A DNA stretch of 64,000 bases from Sipunculus nudus (taxonomy: Eukaryota > Annelida > Sipuncula > Golfingiida > Sipunculidae), in NCBI GenBank assembly GCA_026874595.1, contig CM049312.1:68354929-68418928 (forward strand). The letters are read 5' to 3'. Both the position numbers and the translations under genes were made by a program. Each line of letters opens with the position of its first letter. Position 1 is the first letter of the stretch. Under the pieces are notes generated by a model. It did not search any database. It was not told the DNA's origin and saw only the letters and a list, made by a program, of their open reading frames with translations. Shown piece by piece: positions 1-11,499 of this stretch.

Positions 1-119
1 ATTTTGATTTTTGTTCATTACAGGCTATTCAGCCATTTTCCGGTAAGAAAATTAGGTCGCGTTCTAATTTAATCCCTTACCAAAATATTTGTTCTGTTTT
101 TACTCTGATTAAAAATATC

Positions 120-262
120 ACTAGGAAACATAGTGGAACGGACTTTAGTTCTTACGAAGGTGTTAAATTAATATTGGCTTACGTACTCTGTGAAGCGTGT
201 TTTTTAGAGAACTTTCAGTTGTGTATTATTCGTGAAGGTTATATCTATGGCAACAACATGAC
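120..262 (-). promoter_or_regulatory. Decayed copy of a lectin-gene 5' flank
   Basis: Read on the minus strand, this block aligns with the flank upstream of the signal-peptide exon at 21696-21756. Shared blocks in the same order are a 'TTGCCATAGATATAACC'-like box, then GTAAGCCAATATT (GTCAGCTAATATT in the other copy), then AACACCT. No signal-peptide exon follows at lower coordinates, so either the first exon is lost or the copy is only a promoter relic. It suggests that the lectin array extends past the left edge. The homology was judged by eye. Confidence 0.35.
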
Positions 263-613
263 ATTGAACTAACGCCTTCATAAAATACAGCAACTAAACA
301 CAATGGTGGCAACAAAACTGTGGTTCTTCTACAGGAGAAATCCGTACCTAACACAGATTGTACCCACAGGAGATGTTTTCTATTAGTGTGTAAATTTAAA
401 TGGTACCTGATTTAATTTTTATCACCACCCTCACGTTATTGCTGATATGAGAGAAAAACGCATCCATATTCAGCATAAACGTTTCAGTCAGTTCAGCCTG
501 GGTTGAAAATTTAACCTTTGTTTGATATACTTTTTTCAAAATGTCTGGAGAATAAGGCTGGCATATTTAATCCTTAAATCTAGTATCTGTAAATAAAGCA
601 AATACACCATCTT

Positions 614-619
<6 letters not shown>

Positions 620-692
<73 letters not shown>
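620..692. repeat. (TA)n microsatellite
   Basis: About 36 uninterrupted TA dinucleotides. The Ile/Tyr-rich reading frame through it is an artefact. Confidence 0.98.
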
Positions 693-695
<3 letters not shown>

Positions 696-1094
696 ACCCG
701 GATCAATATATTTCTGGTCAACGTATTTGTATTATATTGTTTCGTACCCTATTTTGCATTTGAATGATTTTCGAAAATCATATCCCGGATAAGAAATTCA
801 ATCAGTTCCAGGGCTTGGAAGGGGTTAACCACATAGCCATTATCACCAGAATCATTATATTCTAATCTGATACATTTATTTGAGTTTTTTTTTAACAGAG
901 ATGTATTACAGGGTAAAATTAAAGATGACCCATTTTTTTCATGACGCTCACTTGAATTTGTCAGAAAGAGGATGAATGTATTTATTAGTGATATTATGAT
1001 CTGGTTCTTCGGGTGCTTCTAGTGTAATTAAAATCATGTTTCCCCAAAGTTCTTAGAAAATAGGCAAGAGCGACCTTATTTGCCGAGGATCTGA

Positions 1095-1290
1095 ATGGAT
1101 TTACAGTAATATGTTTCTAGGTCTAACGGGGTTTTTTTTTGCACCCTGTTTACGCCCGAACAGCTTACTTTGCAGGTTGCAAAAATAAAGAAAAAATGCA
1201 TAGAAAATAGAACAAAAATACAGCCAGAGCCAGCAGTCTCCAGGAACTGGTGAAGCACTCCATGATCAATATGCAGGGAAAGAACCATGT
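1095..1290 (-). repeat. Solitary copy of the 335-bp Helitron-associated unit
   Basis: The reverse complement aligns with the 3' half of the tandem unit at 19435-21107: the TTGATCATGGAGTG block, a 'CAGTTCCTG-AGACTG' block, the GTATTTTT block, an AAGCTGT block and a GTTTACAGGGTGCA end. Together with the hairpin at 1476-1516 it may be a decayed minus-strand copy of the same element. Confidence 0.6.
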
Positions 1291-1475
1291 CCATCAGTCC
1301 ATTAGTTGTTCAGATACTGGAGCTTTTGTATCAATTTTTTTATAGGGGGGGGGGAGTACCTAGGAGCCGTATAGCTCAGAGGATTAGATCACAAGGAACA
1401 ATTTCATTTTTAGGCTATTTTATATGGACCTCTATGGGTGTTCAGTTAAAAGTATGTAGGTTTCTAGTGAACGGT

Positions 1476-1516
1476 TTAGCTCAGACGACTTTTAGTCAGC
1501 TGAGCTATAAAAAAAC
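1476..1516. repeat. Short hairpin, Helitron-like element head
   Basis: The arms TTAGCTCAG and CTGAGCTA flank ACGACTTTTAGTCAG, giving a near-palindrome. The same TTAGCTCA...CTTTCAGTC head opens the element at 19361. It lies on the expected upstream side of the minus-strand unit at 1095-1290. Confidence 0.45.
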
Positions 1517-1519
1517 TTT

Positions 1520-3770
1520 GTATTCTATCAATGATAATGATTTAGCGCAACTGGAGGAAACAAAGTTCCTTTGTGGAAGAACGGTGTCCTTATACTTTGT
1601 ACTTGGAAGTAATAAACATGCAAGGCATGATGTAATTGGATCCATTTTTATCTTTTTTTAACTTATTAACTTCAGTTTTAATTGAACTTATTTGAGTTGT
1701 GGAGTTATTCCGACTCGGTAAACGTCTCTGATATTTTTACCGTCTTTAGTCTTTGCCCTGTAAAAAAGTTTGATTATTTGCCATGCACCATAATCAGTTA
1801 TAATCGTTGTGACAAAAATAAATGCCCACAAAAATCGATAAAACAATGTATTTGCTTTACTAAGATTAGAATATACTGATCTTATGCTCAGTATCATGGC
1901 CATGAAAATTTGTCGTTATTCTTAGTACGTCACAAAGCAAGTTTTTACTAAAACATTTTTTGTGTGCCGACAAAATTAATGAAATGGGATTTGAACTTAT
2001 TTTTTTTATTGAATCATGTGCAACTGGAAAAGATTCGGAGAAGACTTAATCGTATTCATTTGCCTCCTACGTGAAATTGATTCTGGATCTCATTTATATT
2101 GCCTATCGACAATCGTTCCACAGAGTGTCAAACAAATTCATTTAACCTCTTTAGTCATTTTGATATGGAAAACATGCAAACAAAGGCAAATTTAATCGAC
2201 CTGCTCCTCAAGAATACATCAGTTCTTCCGTTTATAGTCCATCCTTGTCAGTCCTGTATAGTTGTTAAGATCTGAAAGCTCTGAAATGTGTGAGCACAGA
2301 ACAAATAGAGAAGAAAAGGGACAATTTACAAATTTCGCCTCATGATTTACCTTATGTTACATCCTTCAAAACAAACTTTTTAGCAGAGCATCTGGATGGA
2401 TTACCATTTATCCGATACGTTGTGTGCAGCACTTGTATAGCCGTTGCAGATGCTTAACACATTAATGCAATTAAGGCTGTACATTAAGTGTAGTGGCGCT
2501 ATAGTTTTGGGGTAAGAATAAGGTTTAACCGCAGGTAAATAGACATATTCAATCCCTTGTGTGATCACAGAAGTTGTTAAAATAAAGCAAAATATCTCTA
2601 GACGGACATCTATAAACACGACGTGCGTGTTTAAAGAATGCGACACATAAAAACATGGCACCTTACAATTGCTAGTAAAAATACAAAAAAATAAGCTGGA
2701 CATGGGTAGACATGTGGTTATTCGAAATCCGCGAAATACCAAAGCCGTTCGCTTATATAACATTGAATGTATTCGGTCATTCCGACTAATTCACCAATTT
2801 TGTGATTATTTTGGATTTGTAGACCAATATAATCGTAAAACGTAGGCAGAAATCATAATATATTATGGCGATAACAATATACAACATGTATAACCATCAA
2901 ATATGTTATATGAATAGGACCCTTTAACGTCTCAGTGATTTATAAAAAAAAATGACTTTCCATTTCTCTACATTCAAGTGAAACAATTACCTGGTATAAC
3001 ATCCATGCGACTCTTTGATAACAGTGAAAGAAGATGTGATCCTATGTTATAATCAAGCACAACCAACTTATAAAAAGCCAAAACAAAAGTAACTATCAAT
3101 AGAATCGTGTACGTCAAGCCCGTCTCGTGATTACCACTACGCTGGGTATATAACATCAGCTATCATACTCTCATGCTTTTTGTATGAAATCATAACATGA
3201 CATATTGGGAAATTTTCAAGTTTTATTGTGCATTTTCACCTAACAAGTTGTCTACAATCCAGATACAACCTGTAAAAGCTACTTAGAGACAACACAAGGA
3301 AGCTACAAAATGGTCCATAATGTGTGAAGTTGATGTCTTAAAAGATGCCGGGGACCCAAACGACATCCAACAACATCAACGTATTAACATTTCAAGCGTC
3401 ACTAACAATCAATACGTCTGTTAAGATGTATTTGTATGTGCGTAACTCTGCGCAACACTGCTTTTGAGTGTGCGTAAATTTGCCAAATGATTTACGTTCT
3501 TGAGTGCCAAACTTTAAATGGAAAAACGACCAAAACGTCAAATCCCCTTGCTGCATCTTACATGGCCCCTGTGCAAACATAAAATGCGTACAGGGTTTGT
3601 TACGGTCTATTCATTCTGTCCTTTGTGCACGTTATGCGTCATCAATAAACAAAATGTTTGGGAACCACGAGACAGTACGATATCCTAGTTTCGATAACGG
3701 AGTCTGTTAACGTATGTTAACGAGCCATAGTGGCTGTGTTAAATAAAATCATTGGTACAACTTCAAGGAC
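1520..3770. other. Non-coding interval, no gene recognised
   Basis: AT-rich intergenic or 3'-flanking sequence beyond the last exon of lectin unit 1. A 2986-3156 minus frame with one hydrophobic stretch and a GT donor is too weak to call an exon. I see no repeat family that I can name. Confidence 0.4.
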
Positions 3771-3777
3771 GAAAACG

Positions 3778-4041
3778 TCAGGGATTCACCTTTTTCCAAA
3801 GCCCCCAACTTGATTGTTCAACAGATCTGAAATGCAAAGGCTGATGGAACTGCCTTCTCACTACAAAACCATAACTCACATCTGTTCCCGCCAAATTACA
3901 CTGGAGTCGATATGAAACCCTGACATCCGAGTGTTCTGGCACACTGTGCGCCGCACCTGAAGACCTCCCTAGAGTTACCAAGGGTTTCTTTGTTCTTAAC
4001 AACCCGACAGAAGCGGAACCCTTCAAATCTGTTGCTAATAA
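3778..4041 (-). pseudogene. PAN/Apple-like domain exon of lectin unit 1, in-frame stop
   Basis: The exon opens after a good acceptor (TATTATTTTCAG) in phase 1. It encodes a PAN/Apple-like core: RFCRV, then CGAQC, then GCQGF, the Cys-x3-Cys-x5-Cys spacing typical of these small extracellular adhesion or ligand-binding folds. A TAA at 3896-3898 cuts the frame. The same frame continues after it as FGGNRCELW, supplying the expected later Cys-x-Leu, so the stop looks like a lesion rather than a natural end. It lies about 1.1 kb downstream of the SUEL exon of the same unit, and both use phase 1. The paralogous exon at 37606-37826 has no such stop. If the transcript is still made, it would give a truncated PAN domain. 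Confidence 0.7.
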
Positions 4042-5122
4042 CTGAAAATAATAATATACAGAGGAAACGTATATTTACCAATGGGCTCCGTATGTGATCT
4101 GCGTAACACCGAATGCTCTATTTTATATATGCTAGCAGGCTATGAGCATCGTTGTAGAGATTATAACCTGGTCCAGGATACACTGGTGACAAACTTACAA
4201 GTGTCTTAGTTGATGTAAAAGATTCTTTATTTTAACTATAAAGGAGAGGGTATGCAGAGCCCCTGTTTAGGGCTTGGCCCCAAGTTTGTAACAGAATGAA
4301 AGTGCAATTAGACTGAATAGAGTTGCCATGTAATCAAGGCTAAGCAATTACAGTCATTATGCAAATCAGTAGCAAATCAGCTCTGACATTTGAATACACA
4401 AAGTCCAAATTAACTTAAACACCTGCAACTTACATAATATATAACAATGATGAAATACAGAGAGTGAGAATTGTAGTAATAGACTGGCCTTAGTACATTA
4501 CATCGTGACCACTTATTTTATTTTTTAGTTTGGAAAATTGTCAAAATATATTATATGCCAAAATTCAGTATAAAACAACATAATAAGGTTAACAACTAAG
4601 AAATTAAAAAAAAATATTTATTAAGTGAGGTAGATTTGTGTATATTGGCTATAAGCCGGTTTTATGGGTTTTTTTTTTATTATTTATAATAAGTATTTGC
4701 TACGTTATCTTGAATATAATTGTTTACAATCTGTCTGTTGACTCCCCTAATATACCAAAAGCATCCGTTATCCTAACGCACTTCCACTCAGGCGACTAAG
4801 TATAATTACGGGTAAATTGTCTTAACGGGGGGGGGGGGGGGGGGTTCCCGGAGCTTAACGGACCTCTGGGCCGAGTGTTTTATGACAGACGGCCCGGGGG
4901 CCGAGGGGCCGACTGGCTCTGGGGACGAGTGTCTCTGGGGCCGAAAGTTCCTGTTACCGATATATTTTATATACCAATTTTTTTTTTTATATTTCCATTT
5001 TTATATACTCGGTTCCAGTTGCCTACGTTTCATTACTAGTGTATTCCTTGAGAAACTATACTAGAATTTACCAGCTTAAGCAAGTAGGATCTATACATCT
5101 ATACATATCGGTATCTACTCAC
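4042..5122. other. Intron of lectin unit 1 with low-complexity block
   Basis: Intron between the SUEL and PAN exons on the minus strand. It contains a run of about 18 G at 4827-4844, followed by a degenerate GGCCGAG minisatellite to about 4950. The equivalent interval of unit 2 (24.3-24.6 kb) is only about 240 bp, so most of this stretch is either inserted here or deleted there. Confidence 0.5.
4827..4955. repeat. Poly-G tract plus GGCCGAG minisatellite
   Basis: Runs CTGGGCCGAG, GGGGCCGAGG and CTGGGGCCGAA recur over about 100 bp after an 18-base G run. This is a GC-rich island inside AT-rich DNA, possibly a transposon end. I cannot assign a family. Confidence 0.6.
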
Positions 5123-5415
5123 CTTCTGCTCGTTCACAGATGTAGTTAACCTTCAGGTATTTAAATATTCCCTCACACGGGTCTCCGAAATTAAGTGTTG
5201 ATGCGATCGTTGAGCAATCGCTCTTACCATCACAATGCTGCTGGAAAAATGCAATGACGTTTGACCCTGAACAGTGCTGAAGCGCGGATGGATCATCATG
5301 GGGATAGAGAACCATTCGTGTCCGTCCGAACACAGCATACCTTACGAGAATAGTGCTATTCCACGGGCATGACAGGTTTACTGATCTGTTTCTTCACAAG
5401 TCACAGAACATATAT
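5123..5415 (-). pseudogene. SUEL-type lectin domain exon of unit 1, 1-bp frameshift
   Basis: This is a D-galactoside/L-rhamnose-binding SUEL lectin domain exon. The acceptor CTCTATACAG is followed by a start reading ICSVTCEET. A one-base loss near 5375 then shifts the frame into SVNLSCPWNS, a YGR-type box reading VFGRT, CDGKSDC, and the C-terminal signature FGDPCEG...KYLKVNYIC. The donor AAG/GTGAGT is in phase 1. Exon length is 293 nt; 294 would keep the frame, matching a single-base deletion. The domain normally binds rhamnose or galactose on microbial or egg-coat glycans outside the cell. Upstream signal-peptide exons at 6159-6213 and 8802-8865 both end in phase 1; the PAN exon follows at 4041. 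The frameshift makes this copy probably non-functional unless it is an assembly error. Confidence 0.8.
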
Positions 5416-6158
5416 CTGTATAGAGACGACAAGAGTAGACATACAACTCTTATTATGATAAATACAATTATCAAAATATTTATTAAAACTTACCCAAACC
5501 CTTCGGATACAGTGTTCAAGGCATAATTTTTTGTTCGGACATGTAAAGATAATGTACACTATGTCAGGTATACTAAATCTTTCTAAAGTCTGACGAATAA
5601 AATGAACAATTGATATTAAAAATAATATTGTTCCTTTTTTTTTTAGGTTATTTTAAATCGGAAGAATCGAGGTTAATATGACGACGGCCTGCCATTTAGT
5701 TTCCCGAAGGATCCAAAGGCTTTATTTCTTTTAATATATGGGTAATATTTTTTTATATTGGTATATGCAAATGCATTATATTAGATGGTTTTTGCTGAAG
5801 CAGGAGATCGGTATTTTCCCCGAAATCATATAGGTATGGTTCAGATTTTACAAAAAAAAGCAACATAAACAAAACTAAACGCAACGGCTGATTGGAATTA
5901 AAAAAATAGTGTAATATGGAAAGAATGAAAATTAATAGAAATTAAAAGGGTAAAACCAATGTACACGTAAAGGATACTTTTATTAATATATCAAGCGCTG
6001 GTGCACTATAAACCATATCTTTGCAGGAGCTCAAAACCTTCTAGAAGCTCTAAGTAAAAGGTTTCCAATAGGGAAATATGTACACACAAGTAAAAGTTTT
6101 CTTTCTTATTGATTCAAGTTTTGCTATACTAAAATACCTGAAAGGTTTTTACATGTAC

Positions 6159-6213
6159 CTGCCTGTGTACTCTTTGTTAACAAGGCATTAAGGAGAACGA
6201 GGAGAGACGGCAT
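6159..6213 (-). CDS. Signal-peptide first exon of lectin unit 1
   Basis: The 55-nt exon opens with ATG and encodes MPSLLVLLNALLTKSTQA, a short hydrophobic secretion signal, then splits a codon in phase 1 at CAG/GTACAT. It joins in phase with the SUEL exon at 5415. The exon and its upstream 0.6 kb recur, decayed, at 28763-28816, 29477-29526 and 32615-32680, which supports its being a real duplicated first exon. It lies below the length usually scanned for ORFs, and the call rests on start, hydrophobic core, donor, phase and paralogy. Its downstream SUEL exon is broken, so a functional product is uncertain. Confidence 0.6.
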
Positions 6214-6800
6214 GTTCACCTTCTGTATTAACCTCAATAGGCAGTGACTCAATAGGCTATGGCGAATGAGTAAATAATACTTGCGTCAACGTTTGTATAC
6301 GACACAGTAGTTTAGTGCAGAGCAAATACAACAGACTCATCCTTTTGCAAGACAATAATTTATTTATGTGTTTGCATTCATGTTGGACCTGGCTTTTATA
6401 TTTATTACCAGTAAGTTTTGTGAACGTACTATATTTCCATTAGCATTAATAGGCGGACGTCGAAGCCCTACGTTTCAAAGCGTTATCCCTGGGGAAGACT
6501 TTATGTGCTGTGCTTAATGTTTAGGATATCAATTGATCCAGGTGGACCACATCATCTTTATGTATGCTTTATAACTCATATAACCCTTCATGAATGCATT
6601 TTCACATTACTAGTTAATTTTTTCCCTTGATCAATCCTTCAACCAAATATTGATTCTGGAGTAATATTGTACGCGGAAGCTAACTTTTTGTATAAATCAA
6701 TATCTGCGGAAACCTATCCATTTTGAAATTACTACGAAGTTAACAAAACACTCTTATGGTGCACACAAACGATAAAAAAAAAACATTACATGTAGAATAA
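6214..6800 (-). promoter_or_regulatory. 5' module (promoter region) copy 1 of the lectin array
   Basis: This is the upstream flank of the exon at 6159-6213. It contains a GGCTATGGCGAA box near 6256 (an X-box-half-like TATGGCAA motif also seen in other copies), a GTTTGTATACGACAC block and, further up, ATTGATTCTGGAGTAATATT and GGAAGCTAAC...TATAAAT blocks. The same order is found upstream of the copies at 28.8, 29.5 and 32.7 kb. Promoter function is inferred from position. Confidence 0.5.
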
Positions 6801-6923
6801 GACACGGTTTGTTGATTTGGAACAAGTGAGCAAATTGAAAGGCTGGCGCAACTTTCAAGGTACACCTATAGCTTTTGAATTTTTCTCTTTATCCCCTGCT
6901 TAAGATCAACTCGCTTTTTTATC

Positions 6924-7140
6924 GGCTTCGTTGGCTCAGTACTCAGGTGGAGAGCACAGGACTCAAAGCCGGGAGTTTTGAGAGTTCGAATTTGGGTCTT
7001 GGAGGTGAGATTTTACACGGTCGAGCCCGACACAGGGCCGTGCCCATCGGCCGTGATTCACTCTCTCACTCGGTAATATGACCCTGCTTTGCGGACGATT
7101 ATAAACCCAGGGCCCGCAGTTGCAGTTGTTACACTAAAAA
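6924..7140 (+). mobile_element. tRNA-derived SINE-like element
   Basis: TGGCTCAGTACTCAGGTGG resembles a pol III A box. GAGTTCGAATTT about 45 bases later resembles a B box. The sequence does not fold as a full tRNA and continues into a non-tRNA body, so a SINE head is more likely than a tRNA gene. Confidence 0.45.
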
Positions 7141-8800
7141 ATAACAAGAGAGAAAGCTTATGATGCTGCCCTGTCACCTAGACCGAAACCCCGAAACCGG
7201 ATTGGAATTTTGCAGATGTACATTAATATTTGGTTAAGCTGGCATAAAAAATTGAGGCAGTTAATTCCGACAAAAATATTTTAATAGTTTTAAGAAATAA
7301 CTTGTTTTTTAGTGTGAAACTTCTCCGCTTAGCAATCTGCATGTGATTAAATAGTAAGCATGAGAAACTTTGACCTGCATAGTTCTCCACCATTTATGTA
7401 ACAATACCAAAGCAATTTAATGTGACCAGCCAGTTTACCAATGTGTGGTGCGGGCTGTCAAACCTGAATTACCAAGCTTTATCTTACCTGAACCTTTAAT
7501 TTTGAAAATACCTGACCAGCCTGCTAGCACAGGACCAGGGATGTAACAAGACAAACGAGAATTCTGTATCCTGTTTTGCATCCGATTCCAAATTAGGAAC
7601 TAGGCGTCCACAATCTTATGATAGATATGAAAATTGGCCCCTGGGCACATTACAGAAACTTTAGATCATGCACGGAAATAATTGTCTCCTAACACATCCT
7701 CTAGGCCGAATAAAACATGTACTGCAAAGCAGACCATATTTATTATATGGTTACATTCAAGGAGATCGTGCAGTTTTAGATTAAAAAAGCACCGTTTCTC
7801 TTTGATTTCTGAAGAAGATGTGCTTAAGAATCGCTTAGGAATGTTTTTACCTTCGAGTCTAGATTTCTGATAGAAAGAATTAACTATAATGTTTCAAGCA
7901 GCCAAACAATAAAATGCATGATGCTTGCTCTGCAAATATACATACAGTGAAATACATGGCTTGAAAGAATATAAAAATTAGACTTGCGGCCCTACATCAC
8001 ATTCATACAAAGTAAACTTGCATTAAAATGTATATGTATAAATATGTTTGTTTATGGACCAAAATTATTTGGGATGCTAATGATCCATATATTTACCTCA
8101 CAACAAAGACACTGCCTCGTCAGGGTAACAACTTTTTTTATATCTTATTTAGGGCATCTTGTTTATGATACATTGTTCATGTGTAATAAATATATTGATT
8201 ATTATATGCTAGCAATTAAAATAAGTCATAAAATATAACTAATCTGTGCTAAATAATTTGTCAAAACAAGGAAGTCTACTTTCTCCCTAAAACAATGGAG
8301 ACAGGAAACACTTGCGCTTTGTTAATAGGCAAAGGTCACATGCTCCCAGTTTGATGGTGTCGAATCTATCTTTTGTAAAAATATTTTCAAAAATATATGT
8401 TTTAGTGTTTTATATAACGATTGTAATTCTTCATGGAGTTGAATGAAGAACAACCAAATTGTTACATTGGAAATAAACAGGAAATAAAACGATAGAGTTA
8501 AAATTGATTTGACCTCCTCCCCTAAAATGGAAATGTGATGTTTATTCCATTTAAAATTCTCTTAAACGTTTTAGTAGTAAAAGTTTTTTTTTTTTTCCAA
8601 ATGGATTTCAAAACTAATAGGTCTTTAATGCCACAAGATGGATCCGTGTTGTTTTTTTTTGCATTTAAATGCGGGCCATGTCCTCATATTAGCATTTTTT
8701 ATATATTTCATAAACAAAATGCTTCCAACAAGGAAGAGCGAACAGGCAAAATTAATGAGTTATTTCCATAATTGACATAAAAATAATTTAGCAAAACTTG
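7140..8800. other. Interval without recognised genes
   Basis: Holds one arm of a direct repeat (7345-7555). Otherwise AT-rich sequence with no supported coding frame. Confidence 0.4.
7345..7555 (+). repeat. Direct repeat, copy 1 (partner 8955-9135)
   Basis: Shares with 8955-9135, in the same order, AGTAAGCATG, GTAACAAT, TTTAATGTGAC, GAGCTGTCAAA/GGGCTGTCAAA, ACCAAG, TTACTGAGCCTTTAA/TTACCTGAACCTTTAA and the GGCTGCTAGTACAGGACC box (GCCTGCTAGCACAGGACC here). The duplication is old and local. Confidence 0.6.
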
Positions 8801-8801
8801 C

Positions 8802-8865
8802 CTGCGTATCCCCTTGGCAACAAGGCCACGCCAAAAATCACCAAATACAAGTAGTTCATCTTCAT
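8802..8865 (-). CDS. Second possible signal-peptide first exon (GC donor)
   Basis: The 64-nt exon encodes MKMNYLYLVIFGVALLPRGY followed by Ala and a phase-1 G, a clean signal-peptide profile (polar start, hydrophobic core, small residue at the end). The 5' splice site is CAG/GCAAGT, the consensus for the rare GC-AG intron class. Phase fits the SUEL exon at 5415. It could be an alternative first exon for unit 1 or the remnant of another lectin unit. It shows no sequence homology that I can see with the 6159 exon, so alternative-promoter use is inference. Confidence 0.5.
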
Positions 8866-8954
8866 GATGTGACTGTTTTCTTCCTACAGGTCAGCCTTTG
8901 GAGGATCTTGCAACGTTATGCGTAATCAGACTTGCGTTTGTTTGCGGCTACCAC

Positions 8955-9135
8955 AGTAAGCATGTAAACATTGTGCTGTATTATTATCTCCCTTTTAAGT
9001 AACAATGACAACGCCCTTGAAATATTTAATGTGACAAGCCGATGTGGTACGAGCTGTCAAATAGGATTCACCAAGTTTTTTTTTTCTTACTGAGCCTTTA
9101 AATCAATAAATACCCAACCAGGCTGCTAGTACAGG
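8955..9135 (+). repeat. Direct repeat, copy 2 (partner 7345-7555)
   Basis: See the block order given for 7345-7555. It lies just upstream of the possible first exon at 8802-8865. Confidence 0.6.
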
Positions 9136-9169
9136 ACCTCCGTCCCGCTGATATTTTGGTCTCTTGTGA

Positions 9170-10310
9170 TGTTCGGCGAGTAAAAAAGTTTGGTGTTGGG
9201 TTGAGAGTGCTTGCCTGAAAAATGTTAAAAAAGTGTCCCTTTGTAAATTAGACGTGATTGCCCTGCAAAATTTAGGCTAATATCCTGTGAACAGTTGGTG
9301 ATAAATTTGGCTATGGTTGACAAAGGTTCTCCGAATAATCCCCTGATCATGCCCTTCAATATTCGGCTATGTTCGGCGAAGATGGGCGATAGTTCGGGAA
9401 ATGTTTGCCAATGCATCGGTCATGTTTGCCGATTGTTTGCACGAGACTCAGACACCTCTCTCTCTCTCTCTCTCTGGCAGGTGTAGGTTAAACATCTACA
9501 CAAAAGGCAAAAAAAAAAAAAATGAAACAAAATACACCTGCAAGCATTCTGAAACAATTAGAACAACCGCAGATTTCTGCCGGTACGCCGAAAAAAACCA
9601 AATCGCCGAAACTTTGCAGATACTAAGGCATCTATTCGCAGACACAACGCAGATGCTTTGAAACATAAAACCTGCCCGGAATGCAAGGCCGGGGGGAGGG
9701 GGGGGGGGGGGGGGCTGGGAATTAATTTTCTTAGTTTCAGCGAGGTTCGCTGATATAACGCCGCTATTTTTTGCGACAAAACTTCGGACCAAATTTCTTT
9801 AAAACTTATGACGATCTGGCGGAGCCTTTGCGGGGCATTCTCCGTGCTTTCAATAACTTGTGATGCTCGGCGAAGTTAGTTGATTTGTTGGTAACTTTTT
9901 TGGAGAGGTCTTGAGTAATTATTTTTTTTCCATCGCGAATATATCGTCAGTCGTCGGGAGTGTCAGTTGGACTGAGGCATACTGGCGATTTTTGCTGCGA
10001 CGCGATGCGATGCGACTGGTATCGCAAGGGATTGCGACTGGTCGCCGATTAAAATTGCATTTGAATCGCTGGTGAACGATACTTAGGAGTTTCGACTTGC
10101 GCTGAAAAAGGGGTCCCACCAGCTCCAACCACTACTTTGCCAATGTTTTTCAGTTACAGTTATAAAGAATGCGACCAGATGACAAGAATTTTGAAAGGAT
10201 GGGGTTAATTTGCCAATTGCTGTAATTTTGTTAATGCCAAGCCAAGCCACGCGTGCCCCAAAAGCCAATCACAGTCGGAGCCTGTCGCACAAGAGCCCGA
10301 ATGTAATATT
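9170..10310. other. GC-shifted block with reiterated TCGGCGA and GCGAC motifs
   Basis: GTTCGGCGAG, GTTCGGCGAA and GCTCGGCGAA recur, and a cluster of GCGACTGG and GATGCGA words follows at 9985-10080. A (CT)n run at 9457-9474 and a G run at 9691-9714 lie inside. The composition differs from the surroundings. I suspect a non-autonomous transposon but found no clear termini. Confidence 0.35.
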
Positions 10311-11490
10311 TGTAAAATAAAATTTTTTTTGGACGTTTGTTTCTTGGGGATCTAAGGGTCCGTTCGGACGCGATTATTTAGCTTCTGATCGCAGGTTATT
10401 GTGCTCAATTACTGACCACGGCAGACTACCTCTAACCAGTGAGTTGTGTAAACACTTTGCTCGAAAGTGACCGTAATGTTAAGTTATAACAAAATGATCA
10501 CATATTGACACCATATCTAATTATGATAATTATATGAAAATGACAAAATATTGTTGTAAAATTTATTTAGTTTTGCATAACATATATACACAGATCACCA
10601 CACACAGAGAGGCTACGAAATTCATTCCAGTCTATTTATTTCCAACTGAAAGCCCTGATTAAAACAGTACTGTTAGGGCTGTTATTGAGATAGATACGTA
10701 GAAATGAAAGACTTGTTTATTAATTACAAGGCTTTTAGTATCTCCTTTTAAGCCCGAGACTGTATTTGAGCTAGACTGCTTTGTATTTGATGCCAAAGGA
10801 TATCAGTTCTCCTTTTTCTACATTTATTCACAATGAACAAATAATTAAAAAAAATTAGAGTATGTTATGTGATTCCGATATTTTTAGCAGTCAAACAAAT
10901 GAGTATTTATTCAATTTGCTTTGCTATTTTCTGTCGTCTGTTAATAATGACATAAGTATCTTTGAAACATATAAAGAATATATTCTTTGCTGCGTCTGAG
11001 TACCATAATACGTTCTAGTAATTTTGTTTCAAGAATGTTGCAGAAGTATGTTAATGCACATCATTACAAAGGCTCATTATTATTTCTTGGACATCTTCTC
11101 AATTCAAGAAGGAATAGGAACAAGTTAGGATTATACATATTATAACCTGCACACCAGTTGTAGTGTAAAGGAAATGTCTTATTTTACATGGTAATACTAT
11201 CCACAAATAACAAGAATAATGTATAAAATAATGGGTCATAATCTCCGGTAAATAAATTATACAATATCATCAGTTAGTCCTTGATACACCTAGAGTACTT
11301 TCAGCGAAATTTGGATATCCCTGTCATAGGATAAGAGATGCCTCTTAATCATCAGGAACTCTTTCTTTTTATCTAGACCAAACCCTTTTCTGTGCGATGC
11401 TCTCGTTGTTCAAGGATGTAATGAGACACCATTTATTCATGCAGATACATAAAACTGTAACTCATTAGGAAAATCCAAGGAAAAATAATT
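10310..11490. other. Interval without recognised features
   Basis: AT-rich sequence with no supported coding frame, RNA or repeat. Confidence 0.4.
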
Positions 11491-11499
11491 ATAATTGTT

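Larger units (their letters stand above)
1..1080. other. Non-coding flank, no gene recognised
   Basis: AT-rich sequence with no coding frame I can support. It holds a decayed promoter copy near 120-262 and a (TA)n array at 620-692, both listed separately. Confidence 0.5.

Noticed and set aside
536-721. ORF rich in Ile/Tyr
   Set aside because: It is the translation of a (TA)n array; the same holds for 35336-35571 and 61790-61978.
2974-3156. Minus-strand frame with a transmembrane-like stretch and GT donor as a lectin exon
   Set aside because: No PAN or SUEL homology, no acceptor of quality, and no partner exon.
6924-7000. tRNA gene
   Set aside because: A- and B-box-like words are present, but the arms do not pair into a cloverleaf; a SINE head fits better. 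Same for 13608-13680.
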